Assembly (NCBI RefSeq): GCF_905220415.1 | Contig: NC_059550.1 | Location: forward strand, 8,372,501-8,436,500 | Direction: 5' to 3' | Length of the DNA: 64,000 bases | From: Colias croceus | Lineage: Eukaryota > Arthropoda > Insecta > Lepidoptera > Pieridae | Shown: in pieces, positions 20,047 to 32,818 of the stretch | How the letters are laid out: each line of letters begins with the position of its first letter | Position numbering within the stretch: position 1 is the stretch's first letter | The notes under the pieces: generated by a model | Seen by the model: only the letters and a program-made list of their open reading frames with translations | Database searches by the model: none | Told to the model about the DNA's origin: nothing | Position numbers and translations under genes: made by a program

Positions 20047-21175
20047 CAAACAATAAAAAATAAATATTTTGTAGATAAGACCAGTAAGCGAAGAAATCTG
20101 TCATTAAAATCATACAAAAATTTGGTAAATCCAAAAGTTCACGCACGTGCACGTGCATTTTAATTCAATTTTTAAGCGGGAAATAGGTACCTACACTAAA
20201 AAAATAGGAAAGAAAATTTTCTATATTAAATCGGCAACCGGTAGAGACAAAATGGAAAAATAAAGACAAGACGCGGAACGTCTTTTTTAAACTTTTTTAT
20301 GTTGCGGTGGTTGCGAACTTGACACAACACGGTCTTTCGAGAGTACAACACACTTCGTGTTGTGAGGCGTGCAATAATATAAGTACGGAAGTCGTTTTAA
20401 AATTAAGTTTACGAAAATAAGACCACACAAGTACAGGCACAATAGATAGGTACCTACTATAGTCGCTTATAAAATGGTAACAATATAATAAAAGCACGCA
20501 ACGCTCGATCATTATGTTTTGGTCTTTTTGTTTTGAATATTATAATCAACCGCGGTATGCATACCTTTCTAATGTGTCGTAACTACACAGCTATCCTATG
20601 TTACAATCTTTTATGTAGATAGTTGATTATGCACGGTTTGTTCCTTTGTCGTTTGTCTAACGCCTTGACAGTTATGATCCTCCTACAGGAAGTTGCTTTG
20701 GCTTCTCGACAGCTGTCTAAAAGTTAAAACCTGCTGAGATCAGAGATATTTATGAGATTTTGGTGCGTTTATTTCACGACAAAAGAGCATCTTTTGGATT
20801 ATTAACGTACCCCTACGTAAACGTTGTACCAAGTACCTACGTTTTGAAATACAATTCGGCAAAAAGGAATGTTTTCATTCAAATACCAAGTTTAATCCAT
20901 CAATAGACAGACTGCTCTATACTATGCTTTGTATATTTTATCGAATTTTAGTTGTTTGTCCCACTAACCTGGTGATTTAAGTTTCACCCAGTTTACAACA
21001 ATAAACTCGACTCCTGTTACATGAAAGATAACTATCACGGTTTCTCTTCTGGGAATACGGTCTGATGTTTGTAAACAAAATATCGTTAATTATACTTATA
21101 ACGACATAGGTAAGCGAAAATGGAATGGGGATGATCAATTATTATAATCTTTAAGTATATGTAATACCAAATTCC
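20047..21175. other. Intergenic, nothing recognised
   Basis: AT-rich; a minus-strand open frame of 71 codons at 20297-20512 has no motif. Confidence 0.4.
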
Positions 21176-21378
21176 CAACCGCGGCTTTGCCCGCTTTTTC
21201 AAAAAAAACCCGCATAGTTCCCGTTCCTGTGGGATTTCCGGGATAAAAATCTTTGTCTTATTCTGGGTCTTTAGCTATCTACATACCAAATTTCATTGTA
21301 ATCGGTTCGGTAGTATTTGCGTGAAAGAGTTACAAACATCCATCCATCTTCCCAAACTTTCGCATTTATAATATTTGT
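21176..21378 (+). repeat. Short retroposon, 5'-eroded
   Basis: CCGCGGCTTTGCCCGCTTTT, AACCCGCATAGTTCCCGTTC, AATCGGTTCGG and a tail TTTCGCATTTATAATATTT are present. Confidence 0.7.
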
Positions 21379-21543
21379 AACTTGCTTAGGTAACTTGAAT
21401 AAATAGTTTATCAACTTCCGAAGAGCTCAGCCAAGTAAATTGAAACTACGCATCTGTCCCAAAACAATGGTATCTAATTCGATTGCTATATTTCAGTAGC
21501 CATCATAATTAATCTCGTAATCTTTAACTTTTATTTAAATAAT

Positions 21544-21714
21544 ACTAGCGGTCCGCCCCGGCTTCGCCCGTGGTACATATTAACGTTTTCTCTACATAAG
21601 AACCATCCTCGTACTTCAAGGAATATAATAAAAAAAGAATTATCGAAATCGGTTCAGCCGTTCTCGAGTTATGGAATTACAACGAAAAGTGGCATTGATT
21701 TTTATATATTAGAT
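21544..21714 (+). repeat. 171-bp retroposon, identical copy at 40712-40882
   Basis: Starts ACTAGCGGTCCGCCCCGGCT and ends TTTTATATATTAGAT. I read no difference from the copy 19 kb away. Confidence 0.8.
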
Positions 21715-23960
21715 TATGAAATAAATTTAAATATTAAACGCAGTTGCTTACGAAACTTATTACAACAGTGAAGAGCCAGAATATTGCACACAATATGTCA
21801 ATATAATTGAGGAACGAAAGTTCGATCACACTTTTGATCTCACACCGGCTGCATTAATATACAAAGACATCAATCATCTGTGTAATAATGTAGCAAGACC
21901 TAATGTGCGGTTTAGAAAAGTTTCCTTGCACCAAATGTTGTTTTCAATTTATAAATTTTATACTTTATAGATAACTACAGTGTTTTTAAACAGACTCCTC
22001 CGAAAAGGTTGGACTAATTTTTATGAAATTTTATATTTAGTAGGTCTGAGAAAGGTCTGCTTATTTTACGCTTGAGTATAATTATGGGATGCTCTGGAAG
22101 AACAACGTTTGCTGGGTCAGCTACAATCATTGTAATTATAATAATAGGTAATATTTTGCATTTTAAATATTATTATTAACATAGACGTAACTACTTATCT
22201 ACATTCTTCGTCTTATATTTTAGTCAAGCTTCGAAGTTAAAACAATAAAAATATTTTATGGGTAACAACTCAGATGATAATAATAATGTTATCAAAGTGA
22301 AAGCCTACATAATCATGCGCTTTATTCCAGGAAGGGAATTGTTTATTTGGGCTTTTAAGTAAATTCAAGGTAAGTACCACAAAGATTCACAGCTAATGCA
22401 TGAGAAATGGAACTGTATATATCTTTATTTGTATTTAGTACAAAACAATAATATCGTAGGTATTAAGCAGTTTGTGTTAACTATTATTAGCTTTTGTTGA
22501 ACTGTTTTGAGATGATAGTAGTGAAGCGTGTAAAATAAAAAATGGAACATGTACCTAATGTTGTTTGTTTGTAGTGTAAAGCATTTATTTAGATACCTAA
22601 CATATTCTTTTTGCTTATGGATAAAAATTGTAGATGTATTTATCAAAAAACTAGATGCCCCGGCTGACATTGGCAGATATGCCCTTTTGCCCCTTTTACG
22701 TTTTTTCTCTCCGGAGCGTGGTTACAACCTTCCTTGTCGCAAAAATCTCCAGTTGTACGATTAGGAACACATTTTGAGATTCATTTTTCATTAACATAGA
22801 AATTAGAATATATATTAGGTAGGTATCTACTTAGGTTTATTTACTACTAGGTAGATACCTATTCCTACTTCTGTTATTAGTTCAGATAATTTCGGACCCA
22901 TTAATCGTCATTTACCCAACAAATTGTCCAATTTAGTCTGACCATCTGATATCCTAGGATCTATGTTCAAGTCTTAGTTAATCTTGGTGGAAATCCCATT
23001 TTTCCTATAATATCTTCTAATTGGATTAGTGGTTACTGTTCTTTAAATTTGTTCGGAAACTTATCAATAAGTAGTTTACGCAAGTATCTATAAAATCTTA
23101 AAGTAGGTAGGTACTTTCCTGCCTTCCTAGTACCTACTGAAGATAAATTCTATTCAATTAGGTATTTACGGCAAGTAATTAATTGTAACAAGTTTTAGTT
23201 TTACTTTAGAAAGTGTACCTGAGAATGGGTTTATTTAAAATAAATAGGTTTAATTAGTTACTTCCACGCTTTCGTGAATTTATTTTCATTCTTAAGATTT
23301 TCAATTATAATTAACTAGCTTTCAGTTCACAGATTGGCTTAATATTAAACTTCACGAATTAAAATCTCTTCTAATCCTTCCTCGAGAACGACGCTATCCA
23401 TAGGTGAAAACGGAATGAAAATTTGTGCAGTGGTTTTGAGTTTATTGCATACCCACAGATAGACAGATGCATTATGTGGTTATAGTATAGAGTGCTTCAG
23501 AGATTCAAATGTAAAAGGTCTTTCTTTGAATTTAATTAAATAATTAAATAGGTACAATGTACATAGGTACATTAATATTTACCTATCTAATTTAACTCAA
23601 TCTAAAATTGCAAATACCCTAAGTAGGTACCTACTTTGGATTGCTTGAAAACTATGAATGTTAATAGGAAGAATATTTAGATCAAGATAAAACAAATCTG
23701 TATCAGGTCCATTCTCAGTAACGTAATAATGCGGAATTCCGTTTTACGCTGCATGCACAGACATATTATTATATATTTTTATATGAGATATAGAAGAAGA
23801 TGTGATGAGATGTACCTACCTAGATTTGAATCCCGTATGAACTAGGTTTGTATTCAATACAGTTTTTTAAAAATTAAGTTTGCAATTCTAACCCCAATTT
23901 AACTTTTAAGGAGTATGAATTATAAATATCTATTGATTAAGGATAAATGACTTATATTAC
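21715..23960. other. Intergenic, AT-rich
   Basis: A weak retroposon-like stretch lies at about 23330-23490 (CTAGCTTTCAGTTCAC ... GTGAAAACGGAATGAAAATT). No gene is seen. Confidence 0.4.
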
Positions 23961-24115
23961 TAGCTGTGCCACGCGGTTTCACCAGCGTGGCTCCGCTCCT
24001 GTTGGTCTTAGCGTTATGATATCCTATAGCCTATCGCCTTACTGGATGAATGGGCTATCTAAAGGATTTTAAAGTGCACCAGTAGTTCCCTAGATAAGCG
24101 CGTTCAAAATATTCT
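23961..24115 (+). repeat. Short retroposon, ACTAGCTGTGCC subtype
   Basis: Starts ACTAGCTGTGCCACGCGG; contains CTCCGCTCCTGTTGGTCTTA and GCGTTCAAA. Same subtype as 39179-39345, 41779-41955 and the reverse copy in 54248-54437. Confidence 0.7.
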
Positions 24116-25473
24116 TCCAAAAATATCTTTTGAATGAGAAAATTAAAATTGACATGTATCTTTTCTGCATAATATTATTAAATTTAATTAATGTCACAAA
24201 ATTGGAAAACAAATTGTAAACTTTTAAGAATCTGTATAAAAAATGTAACAGATCGCTCTCCCAAATGAATTGCACTCGAAGAGGAACCTTACATAATTCG
24301 CGATCTTGTAACATAAGGTCAAGTCTATACGATACAATTCCGTAATCATGAGGTGGTGAGAGAAGGCAGTGGTAGGGTTGTCAGTTTCGATACAGCGCGG
24401 TATGCGCACGCGCTTAATTTGTTAATCAGTTTGTGTATAGATATACCTTTATTATTTGTAAGTTTTTTTTTATTTTCAGTTTTATGTGTAATGTGGTGTG
24501 ATTGGTTTTTTTTTGAATGGAGCGAAAGTATGGAACAGTGTAATTGATAAAAGTGTTTAATTTTATGAAAATTGAGTTGTGATTAATTAAAAAAATAATA
24601 AATCGTGTTATATATTATATTGGTAAAAAATTAACTTGCATTAGAGGTGGCACTAAAGTATTTCATGATAATGTAAAGGTATTTGAAGCCAACTGTTTTT
24701 TTTAACAACAAATTATGGTCGAACTTTTTATTCGTAAGAAAATTCGCAATGTTTTGTGAAATTATACAATAAAAAGCAATAAAATTGCGCCAAACCACAG
24801 TTTAACGGTGAGTCAATACTGTGAAGTAAAAATCTAGCAATGGCCTAAGAAATTAGTTTCATAATATTATCTAGGTTCAATTTAAGACCCATCGGTTTTG
24901 CAATACTTTATTAAGTTTAACTTGTGAAACTGATGAATTAAGGGCACGTGTAAAATAAATTTTAAAACGTTTTAATTTTTTTAACTGTTTCATTTATTCA
25001 TTAAAATATCTTCAATTGGTAAAGGAAAGACCTAGTTTGAAACTTTATTATTTTTAACTACTATCGTTAACAGCTCATAGTTTAAATTGAATTCAAAAGT
25101 AGATTTGAATGTCAGTGCTATTGGTGGCTTAACTTTGGTAAGCATTGAAAATATCTCTTTTAGACTAAGAGCAATTAACCTATAGAGTACTTGTATCGAG
25201 CGTATACAATTTACATATATTTGTTTCTCTCTATCTAAAGAAAACGTCGTATGAAAGAATGAGACAGCTATAGACAACAAGCTACGTTTCAACATAGTCA
25301 TGGCACCATTTTTACTATAGGTACGTATTTAGATAGATAGAAGGTGATAGTGATGGGATGTGCTTCAATCGATAAAATCGTGAATGTATTTTGCATTTAC
25401 GGTTTCGTGAAATAATAAATAATAAAAAAAACAAAACTTATAATTAATTTCAGTTGAATACATTATTTGTTTA
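24116..25473. other. Intergenic, AT-rich
   Basis: A local GC-rich spot with TTGTCAGTTTCGATACAGCG near 24376 could be a core promoter (TCAGT initiator-like), but no exon can be tied to it. Confidence 0.3.
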
Positions 25474-25650
25474 ATCCTACGTATATAATAAATGCGAAAT
25501 TATGTGAGAAGGGATGTTACTCTTTCACTGCGGAACCGATTACAATGAAATTTTGTACATACACACATAGGTTAGGTTTTATCCCGGAAATCCCACGTGA
25601 ACGGGAACTGTGCAGGATTTTCTTTAAAAACGCGGGCGGAAAGTTAGTAC
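25474..25650 (-). repeat. Short retroposon, reverse orientation
   Basis: ATAATAAATGCGAAATTATG tail first, then TTTTATCCCGGAAATCCCAC, ending GCGGGCGGAAAGTTAGTAC. Confidence 0.7.
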
Positions 25651-25811
25651 ATTATAAAAGAAATTTTAAAACTTGAAATGTAATTTAAAATAAAGAAGGA
25701 AATGATGATAAAGTTAAAGGAGTGAGGAGAAAGGCACAGTCAGCATGAAGGAATCATGCAGCATTTTAACAAGTTAATAAAAGGACAGTCTTAATGAAAA
25801 CATTTTCCTAA

Positions 25812-25975
25812 CATCCTACTAATAAATCGAAAGTTTGTGAGGATGGATGTTTGTTACTCTTTCACGCGAATACTACTAAACCGATTACAATGAAATTTGG
25901 AAAAATTACTTTTGATCCCGTAAATCCAACAGGAATGGGAACTATGCGGGTTTTTCTTTGAAAACGCATGTATAT
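25812..25975 (-). repeat. Short retroposon, reverse orientation, truncated
   Basis: CTACTAATAAATCGAAAGTT start, ACCGATTACAATGAAATTTG and GAACTATGCGGGTTTTTCTT motifs; the family 5' end is lost. Confidence 0.65.
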
Positions 25976-28190
25976 TAAGTATGTATTTCAATAGTAGTTT
26001 CTCATCTATGAGAACTGTCATTTAATCAACCGTTTAATTTTCACATAGTTACACATTTAAAGTAGGTAACTTATGTGTAAAAAATTTCAAAATAAAAATT
26101 CACTCTCTTTAATCAAATGTATTTATTATCTACAGGAACAAAAAAAAAACGTAAGCGTAAGATTGCACAATTCTTCTAGAGTATCCATCTTGATAACACG
26201 TAGGCTCGAAATGCAGTGAACACAATATTGCAAATTGTGGCGGCGTCCAATCAACTCATGTCTCACGTTTTATACCCATTTTTATTTAGCTCTGGAAATC
26301 TAAAACAAAATGAATTTATTAATAATCTGAAAGAGAAATTAATAAACAACAAACGAAAACTAAAACACATAGGGCAAATAAAACAACCACGTGGTATGTT
26401 TTATTTTCCTGCGGTAAAAAATTTACATCTATTATTTGCAACAACAACTACATATAAATCTGATTTATGAAACAAAATAAATAAATCAACGTTAATATGA
26501 AATAGATTTTTTGTCATAAATCGATAATATACGCTAGATGTGTTACAACACTACGGTGGTAAACAAAATGCCAAACGTGATATTATTGTGACGTTTTTTA
26601 AAAATTATTTCATTATTTTATATTCCACAACCCCATAAAGTGGGTAAATGTTACAGTTACAACATAAAATTACAAAAAAGTGCTTGATAAAACCTTCAAA
26701 TAGGTTTAAAACATAAATATTTATCAATTTGCTGAAAATCACTTACCGATGGAAAGATATTTTTACATTGTTTTTATCCAAAACTCCCATTCGACTAGTG
26801 ATAGCCGGTTGCTAAACATACAATAGTTATTTTAGCACACTGACAAATAAAAAGAAACACTGTACACTTTATATTTTCTAAATATTTCGTTAAAAACACT
26901 TGACGCACTGAGCCCACCAGCTGGTTGGAAAACAAACTGACTGCCGGCGCGCTACGTTTGAAGACAGTGCAGATACTCTATCGCTATCTCAATCTGGCTT
27001 ATGCTGTTATTGACTAAGAGTAAGTAGATTAGAAAATATGTATTTTGTTCTGTCTTAATATAAGAACTCTATAGGTTAATTGCTCTTAGCTTTTAGATGT
27101 ATCGAACTTTTAAAACACTACAACATAGGTAACAATTTTCGCTCAAAATTAAATTTAACTTTGCTCCAACTTCTTTAATATAGTTGCAACTTGGAATGCT
27201 AAATATGTTTTTGAGCTTGGAAATTAACAATAAATAAAATTTAGAAATTAAACGATATCCAAAAAATCCATATTAATATGTATGTAATAAACAAATAAAA
27301 TTATAACACCTCAACGTCATGCTTTCCGCAAATAAATATGCTATTTGGATTCGAAAATTATCGTCTATGCTTTATTACGATTCAGGGGCATGTTAATAAG
27401 GTATATCACAAGATTAATAATAAATTGATAAATATAAACAATTTCACGTGATTGACAAAATTTAACCAATATCCTCGGTTAAGTTTGAAAGTAACCTTGA
27501 TAGTTTGCGGTCAGATTACGCGTAAATGGAAGCTTTTAAAAGCTGTTCTGTGTTCATAAACGGTTTAAACTTTATTTTTTATATGGTGTAATGTTAATTA
27601 CATGAGGTAAAATTAAATTGTGTGATTAAATTAGTAGAAATATTGGGAAATAAAAATATCGCCTAGCTTTTACATGTAATGGAAATAAAAATAAAAATAA
27701 ATGTTGAAATAGATTATAATCTTATATTGTAGATCGTCGTCTATATTTTATATTTTGTTTTTCCCAATCTTGTAAGATCACATGATTATCTATCACTTAA
27801 TTTAACACTATTAAATAACACCTCTTGCCACCTTTTATCTTACAACACCAATAAAATAAAAATAGTAAAGACACTAAGTACTTACGTATTTTTTAATTGG
27901 ATGCAAAGAGTGTTAATTAATTAAAACAATTATCTAATCAGTGCAATATTATATCGCAATGAACATTATAATGAGCTAAATATAGGAAGATAAAGCAGAT
28001 AAATGTTACGTAATCCAACGCTCCAGTACCCTAGGAAAAAGTAGGAAATTGATGTTTGTGTACAAACTGGTTTCACTGACTACACCATCGCTTGTTACGT
28101 GAATGTTCCACTATTTATATAATTACTGGAGAATAATACGCAGATTTTGTTACATTTCGTAGTTTATCAAGAGAGTTGGACTTCGTTACA

Positions 28191-28312
28191 ATAAATAAAT
28201 ATTCCAGGACATTTTCACTCACGGCACGATTTGATCCCATACTAAGCTTTCGCTTGTGTTATGGAAACCAGATGGCTGATAAACATACAAATATAATTAT
28301 AATAGTAGAAAG
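28191..28312 (-). mobile_element. tRNA-SINE fragment, 3' part, reverse
   Basis: ATTCCAGGACATTTTCACTC, CACGGCACGATTTGATCCC and GTTATGGAAACCAGATGGC match the body of the SINE at 36249-36470 in the same orientation; the tRNA-like head is missing. Confidence 0.75.
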
Positions 28313-30698
28313 AGTAACAGATAAGTAAGGTTGTGTGGAAGAAAAGCTGTTTTTTCGCTGGATATAACACTATTCTTCAAGCGCAGAGAACGGGAATCTT
28401 CTAGGGAAGCGCATGGTACCAGCTTCCATATTGTCATGTATGAACAAATACACTTCTTAGACTTGATATTAAAGTTATTCGTGTTTCGAATATGTAGAGG
28501 TCAGAGACCTCAATATTTCGTATTCTCTATTACTGTTGCAATGCAATCAAATCTGGATCAAATTTTCCATAAGGTTGACCACATATGTGCGTGTATATTT
28601 TTATTTGGCGATTGTACCTACCTAATGCCTTATAACTTATTGTGTAAAGTAAGATTGATGGCAGCATAGAATACTGGATACAAGATTGTGTTTTACTAAA
28701 TGATTGTGTGAAATAAATTTGTATGGAAGTACGAAATGATATAAGTAGGTTGGTTTTTTTTTGTTTCCAAGTATATAGTATAAAACCAAAAAAAGAAGTA
28801 AAGTGTGCAATATGTACGTAAACAATTAACGTGTTTATGTTAACTACGGAAGAATTTGTGAACGTTTAATTTATTTTTGTAAAAAATATTTTGTGTCAAT
28901 GTCGCTGAATCTTATGAAGATATTACTTAATTGCAGCACATAAAAATTCATATCTCACCATCTAGATAAAAGATTACTTGAAACTGCAAAACATTCGAGG
29001 ACAGAGTGACAAAAGCGTTTAAAAATTTATTAACGGACAAGGCTTTGACGGTTCATTAAAGTACTTACCAAACATTTTGCAAAACTTTTTGTCAACGTTG
29101 TAAAAAATTCATCAAGTGTCGTATATAATAAAGGATTACAAGTTTACGCAAATTCAGATTATCTATCTAAGATTGTGGCAACAGCTAAGACAAGTTTTTG
29201 CTCGTTTTGCGACTTTTAAGCTTGCACAAGCTAGTCGCAAATATTTCACACACGAATATCATTACTTGCGTCAGTTCATTCTTAGAATTAATGTCTGATA
29301 CATCGTAGTAAATAACTATGATCTACTTACCTTAATGAGATCTTTAATTGCTATTAAATAATATAATATATTATGTAAAATTTCGTGCCACACTACGATC
29401 ACGCTTAATTGAAACGATAGAGTTTCCCGGTAGGTCAACGTTTGCTATAAGTTACATTATTAAAAAAATCTCATTGTTATACTATATCTATCTAAACCTG
29501 TCGCAGAAAAAAATGTATCTAGAATACATTGAAGCAAGTAAAAAATTGAAGTATAATTTATAGATAGACAATTTTTGCTTCTGTGATAACTCAAAGTATG
29601 ATAAAGATGTAGTTGTGTACATCCTTACAATGGAACACTTTGATTACTGGACAAATCTCAACATTATTAGCTTAGGTCATGATCTATCTGAACGTTGAAT
29701 TTTAACCGAGTCCTATATTGCAACTGTGTTAAGAATTAGTAGATGTATTTACTTCCTACTATAAGTATAGGTTATGACGTAGATTACAAAATAGCGTTTA
29801 CCCGTGAACTATACCATTATGGCCCTTGATTTCCTGGTCATCATATTTTGTGAACATGTGGAATGAATACGTAATCCAAGCTGTGTCAGTGTGTCACGCG
29901 GGTTGCGCTGTTTTATGTTTACACGTCGTTACCGAGCGACCTTTCACAATTTGACGGCTCATAAGTTTGTTTTCGATGATTGGAGCTAGTCAGACGTTTA
30001 CCTACCATTTACAAGATGTTCACGTAATTGTTTTTTAATGGGCAATCATCAGTTTTCATCACAATATTTCGTTGTTTTTTTTTATAATTTATGCTGCTCC
30101 TGATTCTGCCTTTTGACAAAGGTGTCGTTCAATTACATTCCCACTTATAAAATTCACGGAGATAGAGTCGCTTGGTCCACTTTTTGGTATATTATGAGGT
30201 TTTATATGTAACGTCGTTCTCCTCTGCGATAAATTCTTCTTTATTCTTTCTATTTATTAACTTTATAGCCCGTAGAAATGAATTTAAAAAGAAAGTAGTC
30301 TATACGTTAAAAGTCTGGTCGCTGAAACAGGCTTCAAAAAGGTCTGAAGTGGTCATTGGCCCCGTTACGGATATGATACATGAAATATCACCATGTTTTC
30401 CGAAAATCATACTCATAATCATGTGTCAATTCGTGGAAATACGTAGGTCACACTGTCGCTATAATGTTGTATTCCTTTGACTATAATTGAGGATGTATGG
30501 ATTTTCTTTGCTGGGCTTACGTCTAGAAAAAGACTAGGTTGTTTGGGGTTGGCCCGGGGTATAAATAAATTAAATAAAAATCCTATGATATCCGGTGATG
30601 CTGAAGTTTTCTAATGATATAAGAATTTTTTCAATCAAGACCTTTTTTTTAACAAACATCGTAAGAAAAAATGTGTGCGTGTGTAGATACACATGTAA

Positions 30699-30889
30699 GA
30701 AGTGAAACTTCTTTATGACCTTATTTTTCAAAAAATAATTTACTATATATACAACTTTACAGAAATACGTCGAATTACGCGTGGTAGGGATAAGAAAAAG
30801 ATGGCTCGTAACGGAAATATTATGTCATGCGTAACGAAAAAAATGTTACACTAAATTTTTTTCCAACCCCGATAAAGAAGTTTCACTTC
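30699..30889. mobile_element. MITE with 18-bp perfect TIR GAAGTGAAACTTCTTTAT
   Basis: Starts GAAGTGAAACTTCTTTAT and ends with its exact complement. The interior ACGCGTGGTAGGGATAAG and TTTTTTTCCAACCCCGAT is shared with 45683-45867. Similarity extends ~30 bases outside the TIR (ATGTGTGCGTGTGTAGATAC), so the true ends may lie farther out. Confidence 0.75.
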
Positions 30890-31315
30890 AAGAAAAGAAC
30901 AATCAAATCATTCCTTATATTATAACTTTAGACAACGTTATCAATATGCATTTGTTTGGTTAATGTTAACCCAGCTTACGAAATGTTAGAAATTATAAGC
31001 AAATCAAGTGTTTATGTTGTATGTATAAGCAGCATAAGTTAGAGAATAAGACAATATTTATCTTAGTACTCGTGTACTAATATGATGGCATTTTATATTA
31101 TCTACCTACGGTCTCGTGGACAGAGCTTAAAGCCGATTTAATTCATTATCTTTTATTTCGTTTAAATTTTTTTCTAGGAAGCATTGGTCCTTTATTATTT
31201 AATCAAACCATGGAACCACTATATTTGAAGAGTTTTTAAAATAAGACAATATAAGATAAGACTCTACAATCATTACTTTTTAAAATCTCAATTGAAATTT
31301 TTAAATATATAAATG

Positions 31316-31478
31316 TAACTAACTTTCCGCCCGCGACTTCGCTTTGTCTAAAACTTAATAAATTATATACTACACTCCTCTTTTATCACTCTATCTATCT
31401 ATCCATTTAAAAAACCGCATCAAAATCCGTAAATCTAACAAAGGGACATAGGGACAGATATAGTGATTTTGTTTTTAT
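31316..31478 (+). repeat. Short retroposon
   Basis: TAACTTTCCGCCCGCGACTT, TAAAACTTAATAAATTATA, AACCGCATCAAAATCCG and GGGACATAGGGACAG. Confidence 0.7.
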
Positions 31479-31732
31479 GCCTGGTAACATTGCTCATAGA
31501 AATGTGTTTAAAAACATATCCAAAACAGATTTCGTGCAAGAGATTACACAACAAATGCAGTATGTATAATCCGATGGAGTTTGCTTAATCAATTATGTAA
31601 TTACGCGAGGTCATACCAAGTGGAAATTTGCCATGTGCTCGCTACACTCGTTAAAAATTATTATCCAAAGATTGCGGGCTTGTGATACAACTCCATTGAA
31701 TAATTTAAACCTACTTATCATATTTCATACCG

Positions 31733-31845
31733 TGGTGATCCGCGTTTTCAAAGGAAAACCCACATAGTTCCCGATCCCGTGGGATTTCCGGGATAAAACC
31801 TATGTGTTAATCAAGGTTACCAGAGGGTAATATTAGTAGGATAGG
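31733..31845 (+). repeat. Short retroposon fragment
   Basis: GATCCGCGTTTTCAAAGGAA, AACCCACATAGTTCCCGATC, TGGGATTTCCGGGATAAAAC. Confidence 0.65.
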
Positions 31846-32689
31846 ATAGATTAACTAAAAATCTTTCTCTTTATCCTTTTTTTAGCAGCCTGGAAGAGAT
31901 AGCTGATAAGCGATAAGATTGCCTTATGTACTACATATTGATCCGTTTTTTGGTACATTTGTAATTAATTTTAATATGGTGTTGTACATTAAGTTGTTAA
32001 ATAAATAAACATGAATTACGCAGCTCAAGCGTATGCGTATAGTTTTAATGTAATAAACTAATAAATATATGTATACATAGTACCTAGGTCATAAAATATG
32101 TTATAGTAAACATAATCTTTCGTGGAATCTATTCTAATGGGCCAATATTGATACAAGATGTAGGTATGTAACTTGATATTAATGCTCTCCTACAGATAAA
32201 CCTATAAATTACAGATAGTTTAATAATACTCTAAGCACAGATACTAAGTACTACCTATATTTTGGGCTCGGCTCGTTGTCATTTTGTTGTAAAAAATTAA
32301 AAAAAAGTCAAACGTAAAGTTTTTTCGCACCTTTTTATTATGTAGATATATTATGCGTTATCTAAATTGCTATAACTAGCCAAAAATTTATTGAAATTAG
32401 AAAATTTATAATTATTATAATATAACAACTGAATTTGAAGATAGTGGGCAAATACGTCAATTTTTTATTATTTTAATTTATTTGATATTCTAATTTCAGA
32501 CTATAAAATGAATAATTTAATTTCAATTTCTAAATTATAACGAGCATTTAACATCTAGAAAGCGTTTAACCTGCAAAAATAATTCGCCAAGAGTTGGCGC
32601 CAAAACGCTGTCGAAATAGTTTCGATGTAAAAACATCACAAACGACTGTCACTTTCACTAAATCATATTTTTTTTTGCAGACGAAAGCA

Positions 32690-32818
32690 GTGACGAAGGA
32701 AGTGCAGCAATTGGTTTTATTTCGTTCGTCTGTGGTGTGAATACTTTTTGGTGAATTAAACGTATTTAGTGCTAGTGAATTAGTGTTGTGACAATTTTTG
32801 TGCATCGGACTGAAAATG
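32690..32818 (+). promoter_or_regulatory. Candidate UGT first exon: leader ending in ATG at a splice donor
   Basis: A leader with no upstream ATG ends GACTGAAAATG|GTATGT, so the start codon would be the last codon of the exon in phase 0. The exon at 50239 begins in phase 0 with GSRWPIF, a signal peptide that lacks its own Met. Together these make a good join, but the link across 17.4 kb is inferred. Sequence before 32693 (T run, GCAG, then ACGAAAGCAGTG) could be an acceptor or a start-site context. Confidence 0.5.

Larger units (their letters stand above)
25976..32689. other. Intergenic region before the UGT gene
   Basis: AT-rich. Apart from the repeats listed separately, a GC-richer spot at about 26930-27000 has no coding potential, and small open frames at 26216-26470, 28331-28669 and 30172-30480 lack any domain or splice context. 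Confidence 0.4.

Noticed and set aside
24353..24547. Possible small gene or UGT upstream exon
   Set aside because: The GC-rich spot with a TCAGT motif is suggestive, but the peptide is hydrophobic low-complexity and no splice link can be shown.
28331..28669. 112-codon open frame
   Set aside because: No motif, no family resemblance, AT-rich context and adjacent to a SINE fragment.
30172..30480. 102-codon open frame
   Set aside because: No recognisable domain and no exon-intron context.
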